From: Streptomyces kaniharaensis
GTDB taxonomy: Bacteria; Actinomycetota; Actinomycetes; Streptomycetales; Streptomycetaceae
Direction of reading: 5' to 3'
Length of the DNA stretch: 64,000 bases
NCBI RefSeq assembly: GCF_009569385.1
Contig: NZ_WBOF01000001.1
Coordinates: 5,371,501 to 5,435,500 of the forward strand
Shown here: positions 55,960 to 63,254 of the stretch, piece after piece
Layout of the letters: every line of letters begins with the position of its first letter
Position numbering within the stretch: position 1 is the first letter of the stretch
The notes under the pieces: generated by a model
What the model was told of the DNA's origin: nothing
Seen by the model: the letters and a program-made list of their open reading frames with translations, nothing else
The model's database searches: none
Program-made: the position numbers and the translations under genes

Positions 55960-56484
55960 CTAGGCGGAACGCCGGTGCCGGCCGCCGAGTTCGGGGATCG
56001 CCGCCTCCGGTTCGGCCTCGAACAGTGCCCAGACCACCTTGCCGCCGCCCAGCGGGTGCCAGCCCCAGGAGCGGCTGAACGAGTCCACCAGGTGCAGCCC
56101 GCGGCCCGATTCGGCCACGAAGTCGGCCTCCCGGGCGACCGGGCCGATGCTGCTCGGGTCGCTGACCGCGCAGACGATCTGGGGCGCACGGTGCACGAGG
56201 CTTATTCGGATCGGTAGCCGGCCGTCCGCGCTCGCGTGTGTGGGAAAGTCGTACTCGCCCAGGGCGCCGCCCGACGGGTCGGGCCGTGCGCCGATCGCAT
56301 GCCGCAGGGCGTTGGTCACCAGCTCCGACGCCACCAGCGCGACATCGTCGAACAACTCCATCAGGCCCCAGCGCTGAAGAGCGGTTCTGGCGAAGTCGCG
56401 CGCTGTTCTGACGGCTTCGAAGCGAGGAGCGAGCGTACAGGTGACCACAAGGGGGTCAACCGCCAAAGCCGTACCGGTGCTCAT
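55960..56484 (-). CDS. ATP-binding anti-sigma-type protein (HATPase, RsbW/SpoIIAB-like)
   Basis: A 174-residue GHKL ATPase-fold protein. The N-box is ELVTNALRHA, the G1 region has DPSSIGPV and the G2 region GRGLHLVDSFSRSWGW, as in serine-kinase anti-sigma factors and AbaA-type proteins. No sigma factor is adjacent. ATG 56484 has GGGAGGAG upstream. It lies between the DUF397 gene and the XRE gene, divergent from the latter, completing a WhiJ-like trio. Confidence 0.87.
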   Translation of the reverse strand: MSTGTALAVDPLVVTCTLAPRFEAVRTARDFARTALQRWGLMELFDDVALVASELVTNALRHAIGARPDPSGGALGEYDFPTHASADGRLPIRISLVHRAPQIVCAVSDPSSIGPVAREADFVAESGRGLHLVDSFSRSWGWHPLGGGKVVWALFEAEPEAAIPELGGRHRRSA

Positions 56485-56681
56485 GAAGAGCTCCTCCCAT
56501 AAGGGGGCGGACACGGCTGGACCCGCCGGGGTCATGCCGGTCACCTCCGACTCGCTCGGCCGCACGGCCCCCGCGACCAGGCGCGCGCGCACAAACGCCC
56601 GGTGGCGCGGGGGGCGCTGCCGGGCTGGTGCACGGAGTCGCGCGTGGGGTCGACGCGGAGCCCGCGGGATTGCCAGGGGTG

Positions 56682-56788
56682 TGCAGGTGCACGTGCACCA
56701 TGGTCCTCTGCGCTCACTGCAGATGCAAGAGTCGATTCACGTGCAGTCGCACTATTGGCATATGCAAGCGCCGGATGCACGTGCATCC
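56682..56788. promoter_or_regulatory. TGCACGTGCA operator array before the WhiJ-like gene
   Basis: Perfect palindromes GGTGCACGTGCACC (56686-56699) and GGATGCACGTGCATCC (56773-56788), with partial copies TGCAGATGCA (56718-56727) and TTCACGTGCA (56736-56745). They lie in the 413-nt divergent spacer. The same word stands before the DUF397 gene, so the XRE protein probably binds here (inference). Confidence 0.7.
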
Positions 56789-56897
56789 TGGTGTGTGGAG
56801 TGCAGAACTGATAGGAACATCCGTCAGTATCGGCACCGTGAGCGCTCAACTGATGGCAGACTGTGCGCTGTTTGCCCTAGGTGGAGGTTTCGACCGC

Positions 56898-57764
56898 ATG
56901 ACCACAGTTCAGCCGGGCGGCGGCTCGATGGTCCGCCGGATCCTCCTCGGCTCACAGTTGCGCCGCCTGCGTGAAGCGCGCGGCATCACCCGCGAGGACG
57001 CCGGCTACGCGATCCGCGCCTCCGAGTCCAAGATCAGCCGCATGGAGCTCGGCCGGGTCAGCTTCAAGGAGCGCGACGTCGCCGATCTGCTCAGCCTCTA
57101 CGGCGTCGACGACGGCCTGGAGCGGGAGGCCCTGCTCGGCCTGGTCCGCGAGGCCAACAAGTCCGGCTGGTGGCACAGCTTCAACGACGTGCTGCCGGGC
57201 TGGTTCCAGACCTACGTCGGCCTGGAGGAGGCCGCGCAGCTGATCCGTACGTACGAAGTGCAGTTCATCCCCGGACTCCTGCAGTCCGAGGAGTACGCGC
57301 GGGCCGTTTTCGGCCAGAGTCGGCCGGTCATCAGCGAGGAGGAGGTCGAGCGGAGGGTCAGCCTCCGCCTGCGCCGCCAGAAGCTGCTGACCGAGGGCAC
57401 CAGCCCCCGCCTGTGGGCCGTCATCGACGAGGCCGCGCTGCGCCGCCCGGTCGGCGGGCCCGAGGTGATGCGCGGCCAGGTGCAGTACCTGATCGACGTC
57501 GCCGAGCAGGCCAACGTCGTCATCCAGGTCATGCCGTTCCGCTTCGGTGCGCACGCGGGCGAGTCCGGCGCGTTCACCATTCTGCGCTTCCCCGAGCAGG
57601 ACCTCGCCGACGTGGTCTACCTGGAGCAGCTCACCAGCGCGCTCTACCTCGACAAGCGGGACGACGTCGACGCCTACATCCAGGTCATGGAGCGGCTCTG
57701 CGTGGACAGTCTCACGCCCGAGCGCACGATAGACCTGCTCGCCTCGATCCTGAAGGAACGCTGA
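56898..57764 (+). CDS. WhiJ-like XRE regulator with DUF5753
   Basis: A 288-residue protein: an N-terminal XRE helix-turn-helix (about 15-70; LRRLREARGITREDAGYAIR, SESKISRMELGRVSF) and a DUF5753 domain (about 95-280; IRTYEVQFIPGLLQSEEYAR, NVVIQVMPFRFGAHAG). WhiJ and its paralogues control streptomycete development together with DUF397 and ATPase partners. ATG 56898 has GGAGG 10 nt upstream; the frame is open upstream through the operator array, which is not coding. Probably autoregulated. Confidence 0.9.
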   Translation: MTTVQPGGGSMVRRILLGSQLRRLREARGITREDAGYAIRASESKISRMELGRVSFKERDVADLLSLYGVDDGLEREALLGLVREANKSGWWHSFNDVLPGWFQTYVGLEEAAQLIRTYEVQFIPGLLQSEEYARAVFGQSRPVISEEEVERRVSLRLRRQKLLTEGTSPRLWAVIDEAALRRPVGGPEVMRGQVQYLIDVAEQANVVIQVMPFRFGAHAGESGAFTILRFPEQDLADVVYLEQLTSALYLDKRDDVDAYIQVMERLCVDSLTPERTIDLLASILKER

Positions 57765-57906
57765 ACTCCTCGAGGGGCGTAGAAGTTCTCAACGGGCGTC
57801 GACCTTCACAAGCGAGGTTGAACTCCGAGAGAACGCTGAGCCCTTGCCCGGTGGATCCTGAACGCTCCGTCGGACGGCCTCGGTTGCCGCCATCGCCCAC
57901 ACGTTG

Positions 57907-58545
57907 TCAGCCGCGGGCCGGCGGCCGTTCGCGTTCCGGCGGCAGCGGCTGCGGCGGGCAGCCCAGCTCCCACGCCAACTCGTAGCGCCGGAACAGGTCG
58001 GCGCGGATCGGCGCCAGCGGCAGCTCGGCACCCGGCAGCAGCACGCCTATGCAGCCGCCCATGAGCGCGCTGCGCAGCACCGCGTGCTCCGCGACCGGGT
58101 CCGGCGCGCCCCAGTCGCGCAGCAGTCCCTGGAGGATCGCGCCGAGCTGCTGCTGCTCCGGATCCTGGACGAAGGCGCCGGTGTCCGGGTCGAGGATCAG
58201 TGCGAGGTGGGAGCGCATCACCCGGGGGTGGTCGAGGGCGAGCCCGAGCACGGCGTCGATGGCGCGGGCCAGCCGGGCCTCCGGCGAGGCGTCCGGGGCG
58301 AGTTCGGCCAGCGCGCGGCTGAGCGACTGGTGCATCATCCGGTGCGTCGCGGACTGCATGAGCAGCCGTTTTCCGTCGAAGTAGTAGGACAGCAGCCCGC
58401 GGGCGAGGCCGGCTCGCTCGGCGATGTCGGTCAGCGTGGTGCCCGCGTATCCGTGCTGGTCGACCAGCTCGACGGTGGCCCGCATGATGCGCCGGCGCGA
58501 GCGTTGGCGCATTTCCTCATTGACCGAATCCCCGCGAGGTGCCAT
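57907..58545 (-). CDS. TetR family transcriptional regulator
   Basis: A 212-residue TetR protein. The HTH (about 10-60) reads RRRIMRATVELVDQHGYAGT, LTDIAERAGLARGLLSYYF and DGKRLLMQSA; a BetI-like ligand domain follows. ATG 58545 has CGGAG 7 nt upstream. A perfect palindrome CGAACGTTCG lies 12 nt upstream of the start, so it is probably autoregulated. It lies downstream of the MFS transporter gene on the same strand but separated by a hairpin. Confidence 0.88.
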   Translation of the reverse strand: MAPRGDSVNEEMRQRSRRRIMRATVELVDQHGYAGTTLTDIAERAGLARGLLSYYFDGKRLLMQSATHRMMHQSLSRALAELAPDASPEARLARAIDAVLGLALDHPRVMRSHLALILDPDTGAFVQDPEQQQLGAILQGLLRDWGAPDPVAEHAVLRSALMGGCIGVLLPGAELPLAPIRADLFRRYELAWELGCPPQPLPPERERPPARG

Positions 58546-58556
58546 CGTGTCTGCTC

Positions 58557-58566
58557 CGAACGTTCG
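58557..58566. promoter_or_regulatory. palindromic operator before tetR
   Basis: CGAACGTTCG lies just downstream of a -10-like TATATT (minus strand, 58580-58585) and ahead of the tetR start, the usual place for a TetR autorepression site. Confidence 0.55.
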
Positions 58567-58653
58567 TTGGCTCCCGGCCAATATACTGGCGGAGCCGGTG
58601 GCCGATCCGCAGAACCGGGTCGGCGGCGCCGCACGGCGGCCGGTACGAAGACG

Positions 58654-58690
58654 GCCGGCTCCACCAACACGGGGGTTTGGTGGAGCCGGC
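58654..58690 (-). terminator. terminator after MFS gene
   Basis: Perfect 14-bp stem, arms GCCGGCTCCACCAA and TTGGTGGAGCCGGC, 9-nt loop, 48 nt beyond the MFS stop. Confidence 0.8.
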
Positions 58691-58737
58691 GCCAATGCCC
58701 GATGACGAGGGGTCGGTCGAGGGCTCGGGGTCAACGG

Positions 58738-60252
58738 TCAGCGCTTGGTCAAAACTTCCGCCCTGGTGGTGTCGAGACCGGCTGACGGATAATCATAATC
58801 CGCTACTGGAACGGTGATTGACTTCCTTCGCCGGTCCAGCAGGGCGCCCACGAGGGCGATCAGGAAGCCCAGCAGCGCGACCGCCGTGACGAACACCAGC
58901 GCCGGCCGGTAGCCGTCCAGCTGCGCCTGCGGGCTGTCGCCCCCGGCGCTCCCTGCGGTGATCATCGCCGTCGCCCCCGCCAGCACCACCGCGGTGCCGA
59001 CCTGGATCGCGGTGTTCACCAGGCCGGAGGCCAGGCCCTGCTCCTCGTCGGCCACACCGTCGGTGGCGGCGATGTTCACCGACGGGAAGGCGAGCGCGAA
59101 GCCGACGCCGAGCAGCAGCATCGATGGCAGCACCAGGACCGGGTACGAGCTGTGCTCGTCGAGCCGCAGGAACAGCGCGAACGCGGCGGTCAGCGACAGC
59201 ACGCCGACGGGCAGCAGCCTGCCGGTGCCGAAGCGGTCCACGATGGGGCCGATGAACGGCGCGGACAGGGCGACGAACGCGCCGGCCGGCAGCAGTCCGA
59301 GGGCCATCTCCAGGGCCGACCAGCCGAGCAGGTGCTGGAGGTAGAGCGTCGCGATGAACTGGAAGCCGCCGTACGCGCCGGTCATGGTGAAGGCGATCAG
59401 GTTGGCGCGGCTCACCGCGCCGTTGCGGAAGATGCCGAGCCGGACCAGCGGGTGGGCGGTGCGGCTCTCGATCGCGAGGAAGGCGGCGGCCAGGGCGATG
59501 ACCACGACGAGCGAGCCGAGCGTGCGCAGGCTCAGCCAGCCGGCGCCCTGTGCCTCGGTGACGGTGAACACCAGCAGCAGGACGGTGGCGGTGCCGGTGA
59601 TCGCGCCGAGCACGTCGTAGCCGCCCTTGACCCGCTCCTCGACGGGCCGGGGGAGCAGCCGGATCGCGAAGAGCAGGGCGATCAGCGCGACCGGGACGGG
59701 CATCAGGAAGGTCCAGCGCCAGCCGACCGAGGTGAGCAGGCCGCTGAGCACCAGGCCGAGCGAGAAGCCACTGGCGCCGCAGGTGGTGTAGATCGACAGC
59801 GCCCGGTTGCGGGCGGGGCCTTCGGCGAAGGTCGTGGTGATGATCGACAGGCCGGCGGGGGCGGTGAAGGCGGCGCTGACGCCCTTGAGGAAGCGGGCGG
59901 CGATCAGCAGGCCGCCGTCGTCGACCAGACCGCCGAGCAGCGAGGCGGCGCCGAAGACGCCCAGGGCGACCAGGAACACCCGGCGGCGGCCGAGCAGGTC
60001 GGCCGCCCGTCCGCCGAGGAGGAGCAGGCCGCCGTAGCCGAGCACGTAGCCGGAGACCACCCACTGCAGGGCGGAGGTGGAGAGGTGCAGGTCGGAGCCG
60101 ATGGAGGGGAGGGCGACTCCCACCATGGAGATGTCGAGGGCGTCCAGGAAGATGGCGGCGCAGAGCACGATCAGCGCGCCCCAGAGGCGAGGAGTCCAGG
60201 CCTGCCCGGCGGTTGACGGTGTTTCAGATGTCCTGACGGTCGCGGTGGTCAT
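58738..60252 (-). CDS. MFS multidrug transporter (DHA2-type, 14 TM)
   Basis: A 504-residue MFS protein with some fourteen hydrophobic segments. It shows the early LDALDISMVGVALPSIGSDL (motif D1), GRAADLLGRRRVF (motif A) and the central FLMPVPVALIALL of the DHA2 drug:H+ antiporter group. ATG 60252 has no ribosome site, but on its strand TTGCAT, 16 nt and TAGTCT form a promoter whose -10 is 8 nt from the ATG, so the mRNA is probably leaderless. Divergent from a MarR gene that very likely represses it. Substrate unknown. Confidence 0.88.
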   Translation of the reverse strand: MTTATVRTSETPSTAGQAWTPRLWGALIVLCAAIFLDALDISMVGVALPSIGSDLHLSTSALQWVVSGYVLGYGGLLLLGGRAADLLGRRRVFLVALGVFGAASLLGGLVDDGGLLIAARFLKGVSAAFTAPAGLSIITTTFAEGPARNRALSIYTTCGASGFSLGLVLSGLLTSVGWRWTFLMPVPVALIALLFAIRLLPRPVEERVKGGYDVLGAITGTATVLLLVFTVTEAQGAGWLSLRTLGSLVVVIALAAAFLAIESRTAHPLVRLGIFRNGAVSRANLIAFTMTGAYGGFQFIATLYLQHLLGWSALEMALGLLPAGAFVALSAPFIGPIVDRFGTGRLLPVGVLSLTAAFALFLRLDEHSSYPVLVLPSMLLLGVGFALAFPSVNIAATDGVADEEQGLASGLVNTAIQVGTAVVLAGATAMITAGSAGGDSPQAQLDGYRPALVFVTAVALLGFLIALVGALLDRRRKSITVPVADYDYPSAGLDTTRAEVLTKR

Positions 60253-60260
60253 GGACAAGG

Positions 60261-60333
60261 AGACTACATGCGCGTGCATTCAATGCAAGCGAATAAGATG
60301 TAAACGCATTGATTGGCCGATCGGTGGTAGTGT
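60261..60333. promoter_or_regulatory. divergent MFS/marR promoters with palindrome
   Basis: Minus strand: TTGCAT (60283-60288) and TAGTCT (60261-60266) for the MFS gene. Plus strand: TAGTGT (60328-60333), 6 nt before the marR GTG. The palindrome TGCATT-N-AATGCA (60275-60287) overlaps the MFS -35, a fitting MarR operator. Confidence 0.6.
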
Positions 60334-60339
60334 GGCGGC

Positions 60340-60771
60340 GTGGCTGAACTCGACTCCCCGGCGGAGGCCGGTCTGGTGGCGCAGTGGCGTGACCTGCTGG
60401 CGCGCCATGCGGCCACCTCGTGCCTGCTGGACCGCGAGCTGGGCGAGAAGCACGGGCTCGGCATGAGCGAGTTCGAGGTGCTGGAACGTCTGGTCGAGAG
60501 CTGCACGGTCGACAGCGGCCACCGGCTGCGGGTCCAGGAACTGGCGGACGTCGTCCACTTGAGCCAGAGTGCCCTGTCGCGGCTGATCGGCCGGCTGGAG
60601 AAGGCCGGGCTGGTGAAGCGCGAGATGTGCGTGGACGACCGGCGCGGGATCCAGATCGTCCTCACCGATGCGGGGCGCGAACGTTACCAGCAGGCTCGGC
60701 CGCTGCACCGCGCAGTGCTCGATCTGACCCTAGGCGGCGGGCCCATTGACGGCCGTGCTGTGTCGGACTGA
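60340..60771 (+). CDS. MarR family transcriptional regulator
   Basis: A 143-residue MarR protein. The winged helix contains LGMSEFEVLERL, VQELADVVHLSQSALSRLIG and RLEKAGLV, with the wing REMCVDDRRG. GTG 60340 starts 6 nt after the -10 box TAGTGT, again suggesting a leaderless mRNA. It is divergent from the MFS exporter gene and probably represses it, with release by a drug-like ligand (typical of the family; inference here). Confidence 0.88.
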   Translation: MAELDSPAEAGLVAQWRDLLARHAATSCLLDRELGEKHGLGMSEFEVLERLVESCTVDSGHRLRVQELADVVHLSQSALSRLIGRLEKAGLVKREMCVDDRRGIQIVLTDAGRERYQQARPLHRAVLDLTLGGGPIDGRAVSD

Positions 60772-60779
60772 TGGATCGT

Positions 60780-60796
60780 CAGCCACTCTGTGGCTG
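60780..60796. terminator. small hairpin between convergent genes
   Basis: CAGCCAC-TCT-GTGGCTG, a 7-bp stem between the convergent marR and M56 peptidase genes. Weak. Confidence 0.45.
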
Positions 60797-60813
60797 TCGG
60801 CTCTTCAGGGGCC

Positions 60814-61761
60814 TCAGTGGAGCGCGGCGAGCCCGGGTGCGGCGGCCAGGAGGACGACGGCAGCGGGCGCGGCGAGCGCCGCGACGGTAAACGTCAGCCG
60901 GTGCGGCACGGACAGCCGCGGACGGCCCGCGAGCAGCCGGTCCACCCGCTTCGGGGACTGCGCCAGACCGGGCGGACAGGAGCCGAACACCCCGCGGCCC
61001 AGGTTGAGTTCGGCCAGCGCCAGGGCGGTGGTGTGCCGCCCGTGCCGACGCGCGGCGCGGTCGTCGGCCGCCAGCTCCACCAGCTCGCCCACCTGGTCCC
61101 GGAAGGCACTGAACACCTGGACCCCGGGGAAACCGGAGGCGAGTGCCTGAGCGGCCTGCGAGAGCCAGTGGTGCCGCGCCCGTACGTGCCCGCGCTCGTG
61201 GCTCAGTACGGCCGCCAGCTCCCGGGCGGTCAGCTGCTGGAGAGCGCCGGTGGTGACCACCAGACGGGAGTCCGGCCCGGGCAGTGACCAGGCCTCCGGG
61301 CGGACGTTCTCCAGCACCACCAGCCGCTCCCGGCGGCTCCGGGCGGCGGCGATGGCTTCGGGCAACTCAGGTGCCCGACTGGACAGTTGGGCATGCCGCT
61401 GATCGCGCTGCGCCTTCGCCGAGCGGACCTCCCGGGTGAGCGCCAGCACCGTCTGCAGCGCGCCCGCCGTGAGCACCGCCGCGCACAGCCGGCCCCAGCC
61501 CTCGGCGTCCTCCAACCCGTACGCGGCCTCCACGCCGTGCGGCGCGCCCGCGAACACCAGCGCGCGCAGCTCCGGCAGCGCGGCCGAGGCGGCCAGCAGC
61601 AGGCTCAGCGCGCAGCACAGCAGCACGGCCACCACGAGGCACTGCCACACCAGCAGTGCCAGCACGGGTTCGCGCTCCACCCAGCGGGCCCTGGCCAGCA
61701 GCCGGGGCGCGACGGTCGAGAGCAGCAGTCCGAGCAGCAACAGGCCGATCAGGGCAGTCAT
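60814..61761 (-). CDS. M56 family metallopeptidase (BlaR1-like)
   Basis: A 315-residue membrane protein with hydrophobic segments at the N-terminus and at the very C-terminus. The zinc motif HERGH (H188, E189, H192) is in AVLSHERGHVRARHH, with a further acidic ligand likely in VELAADDRAA. It lacks the penicillin-sensing domain of BlaR1. Such actinobacterial proteins usually sit beside a BlaI/MecI repressor gene; none is seen here. ATG 61761 has GGGGAG 8 nt upstream; the frame is open further. It follows the DUF5134 gene on the same strand. Confidence 0.87.
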   Translation of the reverse strand: MTALIGLLLLGLLLSTVAPRLLARARWVEREPVLALLVWQCLVVAVLLCCALSLLLAASAALPELRALVFAGAPHGVEAAYGLEDAEGWGRLCAAVLTAGALQTVLALTREVRSAKAQRDQRHAQLSSRAPELPEAIAAARSRRERLVVLENVRPEAWSLPGPDSRLVVTTGALQQLTARELAAVLSHERGHVRARHHWLSQAAQALASGFPGVQVFSAFRDQVGELVELAADDRAARRHGRHTTALALAELNLGRGVFGSCPPGLAQSPKRVDRLLAGRPRLSVPHRLTFTVAALAAPAAVVLLAAAPGLAALH

Positions 61762-61929
61762 CGCATGGGCTCCCCGGGTGTGCACGGAACGCGACGACGC
61801 GCTCCCTGCCAACCTATGTGCTGGCGGCGCCCGGTGGAACGGCTTTCGGCCGGCCAGTGACCAACGCCACCCGTCCATCGGGACTTTGGTCCCGAGTGTC
61901 GGCGCGATGAGTGATGGGAGGTCGCGCGC

Positions 61930-62496
61930 TCACATGGTCAGAAGCATGGCGAACATTCCGATGCCCATGATGAGCCGGCAGGCGTGCGGCAGGCCCGCGG
62001 TGCCGACCGCCACGCTCCCGCCAGGGGTGTGCAGGAGCCGGGAGCTGGCCCAGAGCGAGTACGCGCCGAAGTAGAGGAGCAGTGCACCCGTCAGCAGCGG
62101 CGCGCCGGTGCTCGCCGTGTGGTGGTGATGGCCGGGGGTAGCGGTCATCGCGAGCGCCGTGTACGTCATGGCGAGGCCGCCGACGGCGTGGTGCAGCCGG
62201 TGCCCCCTGCGGGCCGGGCCGCGCACGGCGGCGAGCAGGAACCCGGCGGCGGGGACGCCGAACAGCCAGGCCCAGACGGTGCCCGGGACGACGGCCCCGG
62301 TGACGGCCATCGCCGCCATGCCGAGCCCCATCAGCGCCTCGGCGGCGTCGGCCTCGCGGGCGAGCAGGCGATGCGTTGCAGGAGAGGTGGTGCCGCCCGC
62401 GGTGCAGGGGGAGTGCCGCAGCCGCGTCAGGCAGTAGGCTCCGGCGGCGGCGGTGAGGAAGGCGAGGAGCCAGTTGACCAGGGTGGGTCCGTGCAA
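61930..62496 (-). CDS. DUF5134 membrane protein
   Basis: A 188-residue polytopic membrane protein with about five hydrophobic segments and His-rich loops (GHHHH in the middle, HRLHHAVGG). The pattern matches DUF5134, a family found beside M56 peptidases and copper-linked genes in actinobacteria. I chose TTG 62496 because GGGAGG lies 6 nt upstream; longer frames run into the heptad element. The His clusters could bind metal (speculation). Confidence 0.75.
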   Translation of the reverse strand: MHGPTLVNWLLAFLTAAAGAYCLTRLRHSPCTAGGTTSPATHRLLAREADAAEALMGLGMAAMAVTGAVVPGTVWAWLFGVPAAGFLLAAVRGPARRGHRLHHAVGGLAMTYTALAMTATPGHHHHTASTGAPLLTGALLLYFGAYSLWASSRLLHTPGGSVAVGTAGLPHACRLIMGIGMFAMLLTM

Positions 62497-62536
62497 CGGC
62501 GGCCTCCCGTAGCGGCGGGCGACGGAGGCGAACAGC

Positions 62537-62609
62537 TGGACGGCGAACAACGAACAGATAACAGATGACGAAATCTGTCATCTGTTATCCGTCGGCCGTT
62601 CGCTGTCCG
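62537..62609. repeat. heptad inverted-repeat element, copy 4
   Basis: Left heptads with NNNACAG and variants (62537-62564), the centre ATGACGAAAT (62565-62574; reverse strand ATTTCGTCAT) and five right heptads CTGTNNN/CCGTNNN (62575-62609). The core stem is ATAACAGATGAC with GTCATCTGTTAT around 7 nt. It lies 40 nt upstream of the DUF5134 start, in its 5' region. Confidence 0.9.
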
Positions 62610-63186
62610 TCCGCAACTCTTTGACTGTCGTCCCGTCCACGATCACTGCGAGCCACGCGACCGACCAGGGCGCGTACGGGGGCGCACAGTGGTGACCATC
62701 TGATTGCGTTCCCGCCTGTGCTCCTCCTGCGGATCGCCGAACACGGTGTGCCGAGAGTCGTGGCTGGTCTCCAAGGAGGAAAGGCGAGGCAGGAGGGCCG
62801 GGCGGGACAATAGAGACGACGGTGCGAGCCGGGGCCGTTGCGAGCCCCGCGGGCCACTTCCCCAGTGGCGGCGCCGGAACGCACGCGGCATGGTCGGCAT
62901 ACGGGCCCGCGCCTGCGGCGCCCTCCGAGCTGGATCAGCCGATCAGCTGATCGGCAACAGCAGCAGGGCGGAAGAAGCCGCGCGACAGCCGGCGTGACAG
63001 CGAGAGCGCACCCGGAACAGGCCGTCGTGGCACTCGGTCACCGCGTCACCGCCGGGAGCCTGGCGGGAGGTTGGCATCCCGACGCTGCACCTGCCCAGAC
63101 ATCCAGATACGCGTCCAGATGCCGGACATCCGGCTGCGGTGACTCCTCGGGCCGCCGGCGCCGGAGGTTCACCGGTTGGAGCCCCC
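62610..63186. other. gene-poor stretch with an 18-bp palindrome
   Basis: About 580 nt with no ORF of convincing codon use. The notable item is the perfect palindrome GCCGATCAGCTGATCGGC (62938-62955). The region separates the divergent DUF5134 and DUF6421 genes. Confidence 0.5.
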
Positions 63187-63216
63187 TTGAACAGGAGAAC
63201 CTTTCGTATCTATGGT
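63187..63216 (+). promoter_or_regulatory. promoter before the DUF6421 gene
   Basis: TTGAAC (63187-63192), 18 nt, TATGGT (63211-63216): a sigma70-type promoter 38 nt before the start codon, in a locally AT-rich stretch. Confidence 0.6.
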
Positions 63217-63254
63217 GTCTCCATCGAAATACCTCCTGTCTAAGTGAGTCAACG

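Noticed and set aside
62585..62997. Short ORFs on both strands in the stretch between DUF5134 and DUF6421
   Set aside because: Arg-rich, no ribosome sites, no third-position bias of the kind seen in real genes here.
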